64,000 bases of DNA from an uncultured Luminiphilus sp. (lineage in GTDB: Bacteria > Pseudomonadota > Gammaproteobacteria > Pseudomonadales > Halieaceae), in NCBI GenBank assembly GCA_943789425.1, contig CALSUB010000001.1, positions 224,243 through 288,242 of the forward strand. The letters run 5' to 3'. The position numbers and the translations under genes are program-made. Positions 27,388 to 35,889 of this stretch are shown here, piece after piece. Under the pieces are notes generated by a model that saw nothing but the letters and a program-made list of their open reading frames with translations, was not told the DNA's origin and did not search any database. Within the stretch, counting starts at the first letter, position 1; every line of letters starts with the position of its first letter.

Positions 27388-30037
27388 CAGCTCGGGTCAT
27401 CTCGCCCGGCTCCAGTTGGCGGACCCTGCAGACCGAGGAAAGATCGCAGTAGCGACAGGCACCGCTGACCGGGTCCACCCGAGCATGGCCTGCGATGAAA
27501 TCATTGGCGAGCGCAGTCAAACTGCGACGCCACGCCTCGACAAGCTCTTGCCATTGCTCAGCAACTCCCTTGGTTTGTTGCTGCAGCGGCTTGTCATTTT
27601 GACTGGAAAGTCCTAGCCCCTCGCCCAGCCCCACAAACTGCGGCGGTTGCTCAGCCATGCTGGCAAATGCGATGCCTTCAATTTTGTCATCCAGTAAGGC
27701 GTATAGTGGTAGCTGGGGTTCTCCAGGACGTGCCCCCATCCATTGGCTGCGCGCGGGTGCGCGCGTTTTATAGTCGATGACCATTCTGCGCCCGCCTTCT
27801 AACTCGTCGACACGGTCTGGACGTAACGACAGCTCGAGATCTCCCAGACGAAGACGGTGCGCTTGCTCTGCCTCTGCCACCCGAAACGAACCCTTTCTGT
27901 TTTGTTCGAGATGTAACCAGGGCAATAACACCTGTCGACAATACGTTTGTTCTAAATCCCAGCAGGCAGTGCCCACTCGCTCCCTGAGGCTAAATCCACG
28001 ACGCTCGCAGCTCGCTTGAAGATCCTGCAATGCACCGAGGATCGCGCTGTCGAGTATGGCCTGAAGGGCTTCATCGCTCAGCAGATTCAACCGCCGCTGG
28101 TCATCTACCTCTCGCCAGAATCGAAACAATGCCTCATGAAGCAACGCGCCGCGCTCAGCACTTGAAAAGCCCATCACCGCAGTCGCCAACGACGTCGGTC
28201 TGAGTCGGTGTTTCACGAGAGCGCGAAACGGACAGGCCGCTTGATCTTTGATCAGCGAAGTGCCGCCAGTCCGATGGCCTTCCGGCACGGGCACTGCCAC
28301 TTCAATGGGCATGGCTTCTAACCCCTGGTTTGCATGCCAACGACTCCATAATGACGCCGCCGCTCGAGACTCAGTCGTCTTCGTGATGAGAGCGCTTGGT
28401 TTGGTCGGCAAACCCGCATCGGATACATGGTATGTCATCGTCAATGCTGCCGATTCAGCCCGCCAAATTCCAAGCATCTGGGTTGCTGCATCATGCCGCG
28501 ATTGTTCATCCATTTCTGGGAGCTCGAGCACTTTCTGCAGCGGTAACGGCAGGAAAGGCTCGATTCGGCGTTTGGCTGGGAGCGTGGATTGCTGTGCGCC
28601 ACAGATCCACATCGCTGTGTACTGACCGCCCAGTGCTTCCAATGGCCCCATCACTTGTACGCTGTCGTAGGGTGTTTTGGGTTGAAACATGGCGTCGTTG
28701 AGCACTGCTCGCCACAGGGTGAGCGCTGAGTCGAATGTCTGATGAGGTAATACCATTGCCAAATCAGCGAGCGCATCTAAACTTGAATCGAGTCGATCGA
28801 GTTGCTGGTACTCAATCGAGTCGAGTGATGCTCTGGCCGGCCACTGCCAGACGCCAAGCCGCTCGCGCAGTACCTCTGACCACTCGGTAAGGCTTTTGAC
28901 GCCTAGCTGCTGGCGGCTTGAACGGAGGGTGCGCAGGGTCATCGTCACCATCGATTCTGGCATTACCACTGCACTCAGATGAAGCGTTGACGACATCGAT
29001 ACCTCAGCACTTCCCATCCGAAACTGCTGGTCAATCAGTGTCAACGTCTTCTGAGGGTGTTCTTGGGAAAAGGGTAAAAAAGGTGATCGCAACAGTGCAA
29101 GCCAATCGGTGCGACTGAGTGGCCGCGTCTCCCACTCGAGTGCTAGCAGGAGGTCTCGGTACATCGGGGTGGTACCCAAGGGCATGCCAGTTGAAAAATT
29201 TACCGGTAGGTCGTTGTATTGCGCATCTAGGCAGTCAAATTGCTCGCGCAATCGATATTCCAATTGATTGCGATCTGCCTCAAGGTCGAGTAATACAATT
29301 GCAGTGCGGGAGTGCTCCTGCTGGCTGTTTCGAAAAGCCCATTCAGCCGCCGCCGCGAGCTCATCTTCTCTTGACGGAAAGGCGACTGCCACCATCTCAT
29401 CTTGTTGGCAACATGGTGGTTCGATGATGGTCACCTGACAGAGATGCTCGAGGACGCGCTGGGGTAATGGCGCCAGTTTTGGCGCGGCATAAAGACCAAC
29501 CGCTTCTTTTTCAAAGCCACTGATTGACAATAGCTGCTGGTAGGTGTCGTATCGAGTCGTCGCGTCTAATTGCAACAACCGTTGCTCAAACCGTTGTGCC
29601 CAGCGAGCAAAAACACTGCAATCCTCATCGAACTGAAAGTAGCTCCAAAGACCCTCTAGCCGTTCAGCTTGAAACAGCAATAATCGATCTCGTGCGATCT
29701 TTGCCCGGCTCGCCGCTGCACGAGGGTGCATTAACGAAAACCCATCGCGTTCGGCAATATCCTCTTTGATGATTTGCTGCCATAACACCAATTCTTGCTG
29801 ATGTGATAACAGCTGTAGACCCGGTAGGTGTCCTAACTCAATGCACTCTGACCAAATGCCTTCGAGCCACCCATCGACCGCTTCGACCCTCGGTGTGACG
29901 ACCGCCGAGCGGTTACTTTGCTGCTGCGCTACCCAGCTTCGCGTGATGTCGCGAGCCAGCCGTTTTCCAGGTGTCAGTATGATCTTGCGCTGTTCAAGGA
30001 ATGGCAGAAATAAGGTGAGGTCTACAGCGGGAAGCAT
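27365..30037 (-). CDS. AddB-like PD-(D/E)XK nuclease, DNA repair protein
   Basis: An 890-residue protein distantly related to AddB; its length and partner match the group I recall as 'probable DNA repair protein' (TIGR03623). The N-terminal part is an inactive helicase-like region (ILTPGKRLARDI). The C-terminal nuclease domain has ERGALLHEALFRFWRE, LRPDRVDELEGGRRMVIDYK and the Asp/Lys of the PD-(D/E)XK core. Cys residues flank it as in AddB iron-sulfur nucleases: CPFRAL before, and CRYCDLSSVC after, giving four Cys that could hold a 4Fe-4S cluster. It probably forms a heterodimer with the overlapping AddA-like protein. Confidence 0.85.
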   Translation of the reverse strand: MLPAVDLTLFLPFLEQRKIILTPGKRLARDITRSWVAQQQSNRSAVVTPRVEAVDGWLEGIWSECIELGHLPGLQLLSHQQELVLWQQIIKEDIAERDGFSLMHPRAAASRAKIARDRLLLFQAERLEGLWSYFQFDEDCSVFARWAQRFEQRLLQLDATTRYDTYQQLLSISGFEKEAVGLYAAPKLAPLPQRVLEHLCQVTIIEPPCCQQDEMVAVAFPSREDELAAAAEWAFRNSQQEHSRTAIVLLDLEADRNQLEYRLREQFDCLDAQYNDLPVNFSTGMPLGTTPMYRDLLLALEWETRPLSRTDWLALLRSPFLPFSQEHPQKTLTLIDQQFRMGSAEVSMSSTLHLSAVVMPESMVTMTLRTLRSSRQQLGVKSLTEWSEVLRERLGVWQWPARASLDSIEYQQLDRLDSSLDALADLAMVLPHQTFDSALTLWRAVLNDAMFQPKTPYDSVQVMGPLEALGGQYTAMWICGAQQSTLPAKRRIEPFLPLPLQKVLELPEMDEQSRHDAATQMLGIWRAESAALTMTYHVSDAGLPTKPSALITKTTESRAAASLWSRWHANQGLEAMPIEVAVPVPEGHRTGGTSLIKDQAACPFRALVKHRLRPTSLATAVMGFSSAERGALLHEALFRFWREVDDQRRLNLLSDEALQAILDSAILGALQDLQASCERRGFSLRERVGTACWDLEQTYCRQVLLPWLHLEQNRKGSFRVAEAEQAHRLRLGDLELSLRPDRVDELEGGRRMVIDYKTRAPARSQWMGARPGEPQLPLYALLDDKIEGIAFASMAEQPPQFVGLGEGLGLSSQNDKPLQQQTKGVAEQWQELVEAWRRSLTALANDFIAGHARVDPVSGACRYCDLSSVCRVRQLEPGEMTRAGEVQDVI

Positions 30038-30255
30038 GTGTCATTGTATCCCACGTCGATTAGCCTATGGGAAAGATCGCATCTTAGCTCTGACGCTTTA
30101 ACCGAGCTACCTACGGGTTGTCGGCCGCGCCAGCGCCCCTTCCGTCGACTGTGCTCCGCGTTCTTGCCATCTGAGGTCCTAAGAGGCAGTTCCTCGGCCG
30201 TCTGCGTCTCAGTGAGTCAGGCGCACCTTCACTGCAGCATCTGCGGAGGAGCGCG

Positions 30256-30831
30256 TTAGTAGTAAGCCTGGCTGCGATCTGTATGGTCCGTGGTGTCGCG
30301 TACGCCTGCCAGCTGCGGTATTTGCTCAAGTAGCGTTTTTTCGACGCCGCCTTTGAGGGTCATATCAACCGCACTGCACCCTTGGCATCCCCCACCAAAA
30401 CGCAGGACTGCAAACTGATCGTCGGTCACTTCGATCAGAGACACCTCACCCCCATGGGCCGCCAGCGAGGGATTCACTTCGTTGTATAACACGTAATTAA
30501 TCCGATCCTCGATTGGGCTGTCATCGGATACGCGTGGCATTTTGGCATTGGGCGCCTTGATAGTCAGCTGCCCGCCCATCTTGTCAGGCGAGTAGTCGAC
30601 CAGCGCATCTTCCAAGAATGGCACGCTACGGCCCTGAAACCAGGCGGCAAAGGACTCGTAGGACTGCTCAACATCTCCCTCTTCAATGTCGCCTTCGCGG
30701 CAGTAGGCAATGCACGTCTCTGCTCTTGGTGTTCCCGGTTCATTGATAAACACCCTTACGCCCAGCGCATCAGATTGCTTAGACAGCAATTCCGCCAAAT
30801 ACGTTTGTGCCGATTCAGTGATCGTGATCAT
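30256..30831 (-). CDS. nfuA: Fe-S biogenesis protein NfuA
   Basis: Carrier that delivers 4Fe-4S clusters to apo-proteins, important under oxidative stress and iron shortage. The 191-residue protein has the degenerate A-type N-terminal domain (residues 1-95, [18 protein letters not shown]) and the C-terminal NFU domain with the cluster-binding CxxC at Cys149/Cys152 ([11 protein letters not shown]). The A-type domain keeps Cys40 and Cys44, but lacks the full triad of active A-type carriers, as usual for NfuA. Start ATG at 30831, preceded by GAAAGGTGG. Confidence 0.96.
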   Translation of the reverse strand: MITITESAQTYLAELLSKQSDALGVRVFINEPGTPRAETCIAYCREGDIEEGDVEQSYESFAAWFQGRSVPFLEDALVDYSPDKMGGQLTIKAPNAKMPRVSDDSPIEDRINYVLYNEVNPSLAAHGGEVSLIEVTDDQFAVLRFGGGCQGCSAVDMTLKGGVEKTLLEQIPQLAGVRDTTDHTDRSQAYY

Positions 30832-30850
30832 TGTCGCCCACCTTTCTTTA

Positions 30851-30870
30851 CCGCCTATTTATACAGGCGG
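30851..30870. repeat. Short inverted repeat upstream of nfuA
   Basis: CCGCCT and AGGCGG flank an eight-base AT-rich loop, 20 bases upstream of the nfuA start. On the nfuA strand the loop holds TATAAAT, which could act as a -10 element, so the dyad would overlap the promoter and may be an operator. It does not resemble the IscR sites I know. No T tract follows on either strand, so it is not a terminator. Confidence 0.3.
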
Positions 30871-31002
30871 ATAATAACGCGATAAACTATGCCTGCCAAT
30901 TAAGCCGAAGCCAAAAAGCCAGTTTTGGGGCCGGGGGGCTCCGGGACCACAGAGCCAATCATCACGCTGCCCGTATCACCTCAGCGCTAGCCAGAGACAC
31001 TA

Positions 31003-31263
31003 ATGACAGATCAAAAACCGAACGAGCAGGCCAGCCAGATCGACTCACCTGCAGCACCCGCAGTCGAGAACCTAACTCGGTCCTTAAGCTGGGCTGAAAC
31101 GATCCGCTCCGGGCTATTAGCAGGGCTCGGCGTGCAAAGTAGCAGCAACCGCGAACGAGACTTCCAGCAAGGCTCTGTCATGCGTTTTGTGGCGGTTGGT
31201 GTGGGCCTCACTGCTGCTTTTGTATTGTCTCTGCTGTTTTTGGTCAAGGCGCTGGTGAATTGA
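31003..31263 (+). CDS. DUF2970 small membrane protein
   Basis: An 86-residue protein whose second half matches DUF2970: SWAETIRSGLLAGLGVQSSS, NRERDFQQGS and a C-terminal membrane helix (residues 62-83, VAVGVGLTAAFVLSLLFLVKAL). The N-terminal 25 residues are polar and Pro/Ala-rich. Function is unknown; it is predicted to sit in the inner membrane with one helix. Its stop overlaps the TTG start of the next gene in a TTGA, so the two are probably translated together, though no functional link is known. Confidence 0.85.
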   Translation: MTDQKPNEQASQIDSPAAPAVENLTRSLSWAETIRSGLLAGLGVQSSSNRERDFQQGSVMRFVAVGVGLTAAFVLSLLFLVKALVN

Positions 31264-32267
31264 AGCCGTTGACCGATTATGAGCGGTTAGTCAGTCATAT
31301 CGAAGCCGCGCTCCCGGCTGTGCACAGATTTGCCCCGCCAACCCCCGTGCTGCGTCTACGGTGGCTCGATGCACTCATTGATGGCACGGTTTTCCTCAAA
31401 GCAGAATGTTTACAGGCAACCGGATCATTCAAGATCCGGGGGGCGCTCAATGTGATGACACCCCTCGAGCAACAGCAGAGTGTTGATCGCGTCGTCGCCT
31501 TCTCGTCTGGCAATCACGGTATCGGCGTTGCCTATGCGGCCAAGTGCCTGAAAATGCTCGCCAGTGTGGTTGTTCCGAGTGACGCGCCGAGGCGGAAAGT
31601 CGATCGCATTCGTTCGCTCGGCGCCGAAATCATTTTCTACGATCGACACACTGAGAATCGTGAGCACATTGCAGAGGCGTTATGTCGGGGAACCGGTGCC
31701 ATGCTCGTGAAACCCTACGATGACTGGCGCACCATTGCGGGCCAGGGTACTTGCGGGGCGGAGGCACATTGGCAAACCCGAGGCGCTATCGATAGCGCAA
31801 TAGTCTGCACTGGAGGCGGCGGGCTGATCGCAGGCATCGGCGCTTACCTAAAGGCCAAGCGAGGCGAGATAGCACTGTACAGTGCAGAGCCCGAGGGCTG
31901 GGATGACCACCGATTATCCTTTGAGCAGCAAAGCCTCGTGGCCGCCCCAGCCTCTGGGTCTACTTGGTGCGACGGTCTGCTAGCAATGGCCCCCGGCGAG
32001 GTAACTTTGCCAATCAACTTACGGCACAACATCACAGGTTTGTGTGCTTCAGATCTGGCCATTGCTCATGCGATGCGTCTGATATGGGAAAATTTTGGTA
32101 TCGCACTTGAACCCAGTGGGGCGATCGCCCTCGCCTGCCTTATGACATCACCGTCTCTATTTTCGGGAAAGCGGGTGCTTGTGACGCTGACGGGGAGCAA
32201 CGTCGACAGTGCTGCTTTTGAATCAGCGCTGACGCTAGCTGGGCAAACCGCTCAACCAAATCATTAA
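31260..32267 (+). CDS. Threonine/serine dehydratase-like PLP enzyme
   Basis: PLP fold type II enzyme of the threonine ammonia-lyase/serine racemase group, converting threonine or serine to the 2-oxo acid plus ammonia, or racemising it. The 335-residue protein shows the PLP Lys in ATGSFKIRGA (Lys58), FSSGNHGIGVAYAAK, VVPSDAPRRKVDRIR and the phosphate-binding CTGGGGLIAGIGAYLK. It lacks the C-terminal regulatory ACT domain of biosynthetic IlvA, so it is the short catabolic type. The start is a TTG overlapping the DUF2970 stop. Exact substrate cannot be told from motifs. Confidence 0.87.
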   Translation: MKPLTDYERLVSHIEAALPAVHRFAPPTPVLRLRWLDALIDGTVFLKAECLQATGSFKIRGALNVMTPLEQQQSVDRVVAFSSGNHGIGVAYAAKCLKMLASVVVPSDAPRRKVDRIRSLGAEIIFYDRHTENREHIAEALCRGTGAMLVKPYDDWRTIAGQGTCGAEAHWQTRGAIDSAIVCTGGGGLIAGIGAYLKAKRGEIALYSAEPEGWDDHRLSFEQQSLVAAPASGSTWCDGLLAMAPGEVTLPINLRHNITGLCASDLAIAHAMRLIWENFGIALEPSGAIALACLMTSPSLFSGKRVLVTLTGSNVDSAAFESALTLAGQTAQPNH

Positions 32268-32345
32268 GGTTGTGAGTACCACACAAATAACACCGGTTGC
32301 CGCAATAGCATCGGCTACGCCGTCTTCCATATTGCTTTTAGACAT
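32235..32345 (-). CDS. Possible 36-residue single-helix membrane protein
   Basis: On the minus strand an ATG at 32345 opens a 36-codon frame: a polar start (MSKSNMEDGVADAIAATG) and a hydrophobic run (VICVVLTTLMIWL) ending in SGLPS before a TAG. The composition, an acidic N-terminus then one helix, is that of a real small membrane protein and not of random sequence. Its last 33 bases overlap the end of the convergent dehydratase gene, and it lies upstream of no other minus-strand gene. The Shine-Dalgarno is poor (AAAGAT). I have only a vague memory of similar small proteins in related bacteria, so the call is tentative. Confidence 0.4.
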   Translation of the reverse strand: MSKSNMEDGVADAIAATGVICVVLTTLMIWLSGLPS

Positions 32346-32393
32346 ATCTTTGAGAACCCTACTGTGTGCCGTCAGGCTGCACGACAATAAAAA

Positions 32394-32624
32394 ATGAACG
32401 ATCTGACCTCTGACGAGCGCTCAAGACCACGCGTCCGGATGGCGCGCATTGTACCGATTATCAGGGATCCTTCAAACGCGTTGTCCTCGCTTAACGATCA
32501 TTTTTTTGAGGGCTGGATATGCAACAATGAGTCCGCTTTGCGTCGGTGGCCCGCGGGACTGCCAGCCAGCGTCAAGACTTCTCTCGGCGCGGATTATTAT
32601 CAGTCAGCGACATTGGATGAGTAG
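32394..32624 (+). CDS. Doubtful small hypothetical ORF
   Basis: A 76-codon frame directly in front of the KefB-like antiporter, with its stop (TAG) immediately before GTGATG. It is polar, has no membrane helix or signal peptide and resembles nothing I know. The gap it fills (127 bases after the dehydratase gene plus its own length) otherwise has no plus-strand feature, and its spacing would allow translational coupling with the antiporter. The ribosome site is weak. It could be a leader region rather than a gene. Confidence 0.25.
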   Translation: MNDLTSDERSRPRVRMARIVPIIRDPSNALSSLNDHFFEGWICNNESALRRWPAGLPASVKTSLGADYYQSATLDE

Positions 32625-32627
32625 GTG

Positions 32628-33794
32628 ATGGACACAGGAATTACCTTTACCTTTGCGGCGATTTTCTTGGGGGCCGCTGTTTTATCCTCTGTTGCACTTT
32701 ATGCGCGACAGCCCATCATCATTGCTTATATCGCCCTCGGCATGGCGCTGGGGCCTCATGGCTTTAGCCTCGTGACTGACATGGCATTGGTATCGGGCGC
32801 TGGGCACGTGGGTATTATTTTACTGCTATTTCTACTCGGGCTCGATATGAAGCCCGTGGCCTTGTGGAATAGCCTCCGACAATCGACCCTCGTTGCCCTG
32901 TTGAGCACTGCGCTATTTGCCGTCACCGGTTTCGGTGTCAGTCGGTTATTTGGGTTTGGTTCACAAGATGCAGTATTGATCGGCGCGGCATTGATTTTCT
33001 CTTCGACGATCATTGGTATTAAGTTGCTACCAACGACCGTCTTGCATCACCGCCATCTTGGGGAGCTCATGATTGCGCTGCTGTTGTTTCAAGATTTGAT
33101 GGCCATCATTGTACTGGTACTGATGGAGAGCGCGGGGACAGACAGCACTTCATGGCGAGCACTTCTCGCCCCCCTGCTGACGCTGCCGCTCTTGGGTTTT
33201 ATTAGCTGGCTGAGCGTTAAAACGGTCTTGCTGGCGTTGATCAAGCGATTTGATCGCTATCATGAATATATCTTTTTGCTCTCCATCGGCTGGTGCTTGG
33301 GCATGGCGGAACTTGCTATTTGGCTTGGCTTGTCGGCTGAGATCGGTGCTTTCATAGCGGGCATCAGTATCGCCAGTAGCCCTATTGCACAATACATTGC
33401 CATCAGCCTGAAGCCTCTGCGGGACTTTTTTTTGGTGGTGTTCTTCTTCTCTGTGGGCAGCGGCTTGGATATGCAATTACTCCCTGCGATCGCCCTCCCC
33501 GCCGTAGCGATTGCGACCATCCTGCTGGTGCTGAAGCCGGTCGTTTTTCAGTTCCTGGTAAAGGGGATCTGCGAGGAGCCCAAGCTCGCTTGGAATTTGG
33601 GCTTAAGGTTGGGTCAATGCAGCGAGTTTGCGCTATTAATCGCGTTTTTAGGGGTTTCCAAGGGGCTGCTCGGGGACGCCGCAGCAACATTGATTCAAGC
33701 GGTCACTATTATCACCCTATTGGTGTCTTCCTACTTGGTGGTGCTCACGCTGCCTAACCCCATTGCCCTCAAGGCAGATTTGAGAAAGGACTGA
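32628..33794 (+). CDS. CPA2-family cation:proton antiporter, KefB-like membrane part
   Basis: Inner-membrane monovalent-cation/proton exchanger of the CPA2 family. The 388-residue protein consists only of the membrane domain, about 12 hydrophobic segments, with IIAYIALGMALGPHG, LLFLLGLDMKP, ALIFSSTIIGIKLLP, LLLFQDLMAIIVL and ALLIAFLGVSKGLL at the places expected for KefB/GerN-type proteins. It lacks the TrkA-N (RCK) domain that gates glutathione-regulated KefB and KefC, so it is a short ungated type or works with a separate regulator. The ATG at 32628 is preferred to the GTG just before it. Ion specificity is unknown. Confidence 0.87.
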   Translation: MDTGITFTFAAIFLGAAVLSSVALYARQPIIIAYIALGMALGPHGFSLVTDMALVSGAGHVGIILLLFLLGLDMKPVALWNSLRQSTLVALLSTALFAVTGFGVSRLFGFGSQDAVLIGAALIFSSTIIGIKLLPTTVLHHRHLGELMIALLLFQDLMAIIVLVLMESAGTDSTSWRALLAPLLTLPLLGFISWLSVKTVLLALIKRFDRYHEYIFLLSIGWCLGMAELAIWLGLSAEIGAFIAGISIASSPIAQYIAISLKPLRDFFLVVFFFSVGSGLDMQLLPAIALPAVAIATILLVLKPVVFQFLVKGICEEPKLAWNLGLRLGQCSEFALLIAFLGVSKGLLGDAAATLIQAVTIITLLVSSYLVVLTLPNPIALKADLRKD

Positions 33795-33963
33795 AGGCGG
33801 TTAGGGCTAGCTGACAATCGGGGTATGGCCTGAGGGGACACCGAGACAGCGGAGCCACCGCGAACATCCAGCGAGAAGCTAAACGTAGAGGAAAGAAGAA
33901 CTGTGGGGCGACGAAGCGAAAGCGCCCGCAGAATCCCTCAACGGGATCTGCAGGCGTCAAATG

Positions 33964-34893
33964 CTAGATGGAAGCTTCGAGTTCTGGCAGCGCCTCGAAG
34001 AGATCGGCGACCAGGCCATAATCCGCCACCTGGAAAATCGGTGCGTCTTCGTCTTTATTGATCGCCACAATGACTTTACTGTCTTTCATGCCGGCGAGGT
34101 GTTGAATCGCCCCAGAAATACCGACAGCGATGTACAGGTCCGGTGCAACAATCTTGCCAGTCTGCCCGACTTGGTAGTCATTGGGAACAAAGCCTGCATC
34201 CACCGCCGCGCGCGATGCGCCAATGGCAGCATTGAGCTTATCGGCAATGCCCTCAAGCAGACTGAAATTGTCACCGTTTTGCATGCCACGACCGCCAGAA
34301 ATCACGACAGACGCTGACGTCAACTCAGGTCGATCAGAGACAGCCACTTCTTCGCGGATGAAACGAGAGACGCCTGCATCATGAACCGCTGTACAGGCTT
34401 CTACCGCTGCGTTACCACCCTCAGCAGGCCCTGCATCAAACGCCGTAGTCCTTACAGTGATGACCTTTTTAGGGTCGGACGACTGAACGGTCGCGATCAC
34501 ATTGCCCGCATAAATGGGCCGCTTAAACGTGTCAGCGCCCTCGACAGTAATGATATCTGAGATCTGTCCGACATCGAGCAAAGCGGCCACGCGTGGCATG
34601 ATGTTCTTGCCGTTGGGGGTCGAGGCGGCCAATATATTGTCATAGCCCTGACCCAGCTCGGCGATTAACAAGCTCACGTTCTCTGCTAATTGATGCTCAT
34701 AAGCGGCATTGTCTGCACACACTACCTTGTTAACACCCGGCAATTGGGCAGCTGCTGTCGCTGCGGGGTCGCAGGCTGCTCCTGCTACCACTATGTCGAT
34801 TTCCCCGCCCATTGCCTGCGCTGCCGCTACTGCGTTTAATGTCGCCGCTTTAAGGGACGCATTGTCGTGTTCTGCAACCACTAATGTTTTCAT
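33964..34893 (-). CDS. etfA: Electron transfer flavoprotein alpha subunit
   Basis: FAD-binding subunit of ETF, which takes electrons from acyl-CoA and other dehydrogenases. The 309-residue protein has the N-terminal AMP-like fold ([20 protein letters not shown]) and the conserved C-terminal FAD domain: [75 protein letters not shown] and [15 protein letters not shown]. Start ATG at 34893 shares one base with the etfB stop. It acts with etfB and, across the divergent promoter region, with ETF:quinone oxidoreductase. Confidence 0.97.
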   Translation of the reverse strand: MKTLVVAEHDNASLKAATLNAVAAAQAMGGEIDIVVAGAACDPAATAAAQLPGVNKVVCADNAAYEHQLAENVSLLIAELGQGYDNILAASTPNGKNIMPRVAALLDVGQISDIITVEGADTFKRPIYAGNVIATVQSSDPKKVITVRTTAFDAGPAEGGNAAVEACTAVHDAGVSRFIREEVAVSDRPELTSASVVISGGRGMQNGDNFSLLEGIADKLNAAIGASRAAVDAGFVPNDYQVGQTGKIVAPDLYIAVGISGAIQHLAGMKDSKVIVAINKDEDAPIFQVADYGLVADLFEALPELEASI

Positions 34894-35641
34894 CAGATCA
34901 CCTTCGCTTCGTTTTTCAGCTTATCGACCAATTGGCCCACGTCTTCCACTTTAATACCCGCCGCTCGCTCTGGTGGTGGCGTGACACCCAGTTGCGACAC
35001 ATGCGTCCCAACAGAGACCGACAGCTGCTCGGGAGTGAGCGTATCCAACGGCTTTTTCTTCGCCTTCATAATATTTGGTAGTGACGCATAGCGCGGCTCA
35101 TTCAAGCGCAAGTCGGTTGTAATGATAGCGGGAAGTGTCAGCGAAAGCGTTTGCAGACCGCCGTCGACCTCTCGAACGACCTCAACAGCGCCATCGGCAA
35201 TACTGATTGCAGAAGCAAAGGTTCCCTGCCCCATACCAGTCAGCGCACCGAGCATCTGCCCTGTTTGATTGTTATCGCCGTCGATGGATTGCTTGCCCAT
35301 AATGACTAAGTCAGGCGATCTCTTGAGCAATCACACCTTTCAACAGCTTGGCGATGGTGAGCGGCTCAGCTTTGCCTTCTACCTCAACATGAATGCCTCG
35401 GTCTGCGCCCAAGGCAAGCGCGGTACGGATTTGCTCTTGGCAATTGGCTTCGCCCACTGATACCGCCACAATTTCGGTTACGGTGCCGGCTTCTTTGAGT
35501 CTTACGGCTTCCTCGACGGCAATTTCGCAGAAGGGGTTTATAGCCATTTTGACGTTATTCAGGTCCACGTCAGATCCGTCGGCTTTTGCCCGGACTTTAA
35601 CGTTGTAATCAACCACGCGTTTTACGGCGACCAATGCTTTC
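34893..35641 (-). CDS. etfB: Electron transfer flavoprotein beta subunit, frame broken once
   Basis: Partner of EtfA, carrying AMP. The start is ATG at 35641 ([18 protein letters not shown]); the frame upstream of it has no role. The first fragment covers [20 protein letters not shown] and ends at 35311 after KGVIAQEI. The second, from 35330, continues [20 protein letters not shown] and [18 protein letters not shown] to [19 protein letters not shown]. Removing one base near 35320 joins them as [14 protein letters not shown], giving the usual length of about 249 residues. Conserved blocks on both sides are perfect, so a sequencing error is likely. Confidence 0.93.
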
Positions 35642-35889
35642 ATGGTGTCTCCAGATTGAGTTGGGAACTGCATTCAGGTGTTCTGATTAGCCCGTACCCG
35701 CTTGTTCGACGATCTTCCTTTCAGCCCCTACTAAACTCGCTGAACATTCTCGTCGACACCTGCGCATACGCCCTGCTTAGTGTATCATGCCGCCCGTTGC
35801 GAAAGCACCTGAGAAGCTAGAATTGTAATGCATTTCAGTGATAGCGGGGATAAACCGAGAACATCTAGATACAGCATTGGGGGTGATGT

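Noticed and set aside
24596..30101. Many plus-strand frames opposite the AddAB-like genes
   Set aside because: They mirror two long, intact, motif-bearing genes and have low-complexity Ser/Arg-rich translations.
30111..30329. Minus-strand frame behind nfuA
   Set aside because: It lies partly inside nfuA in another frame, is Arg-rich without any pattern, and has no start context.
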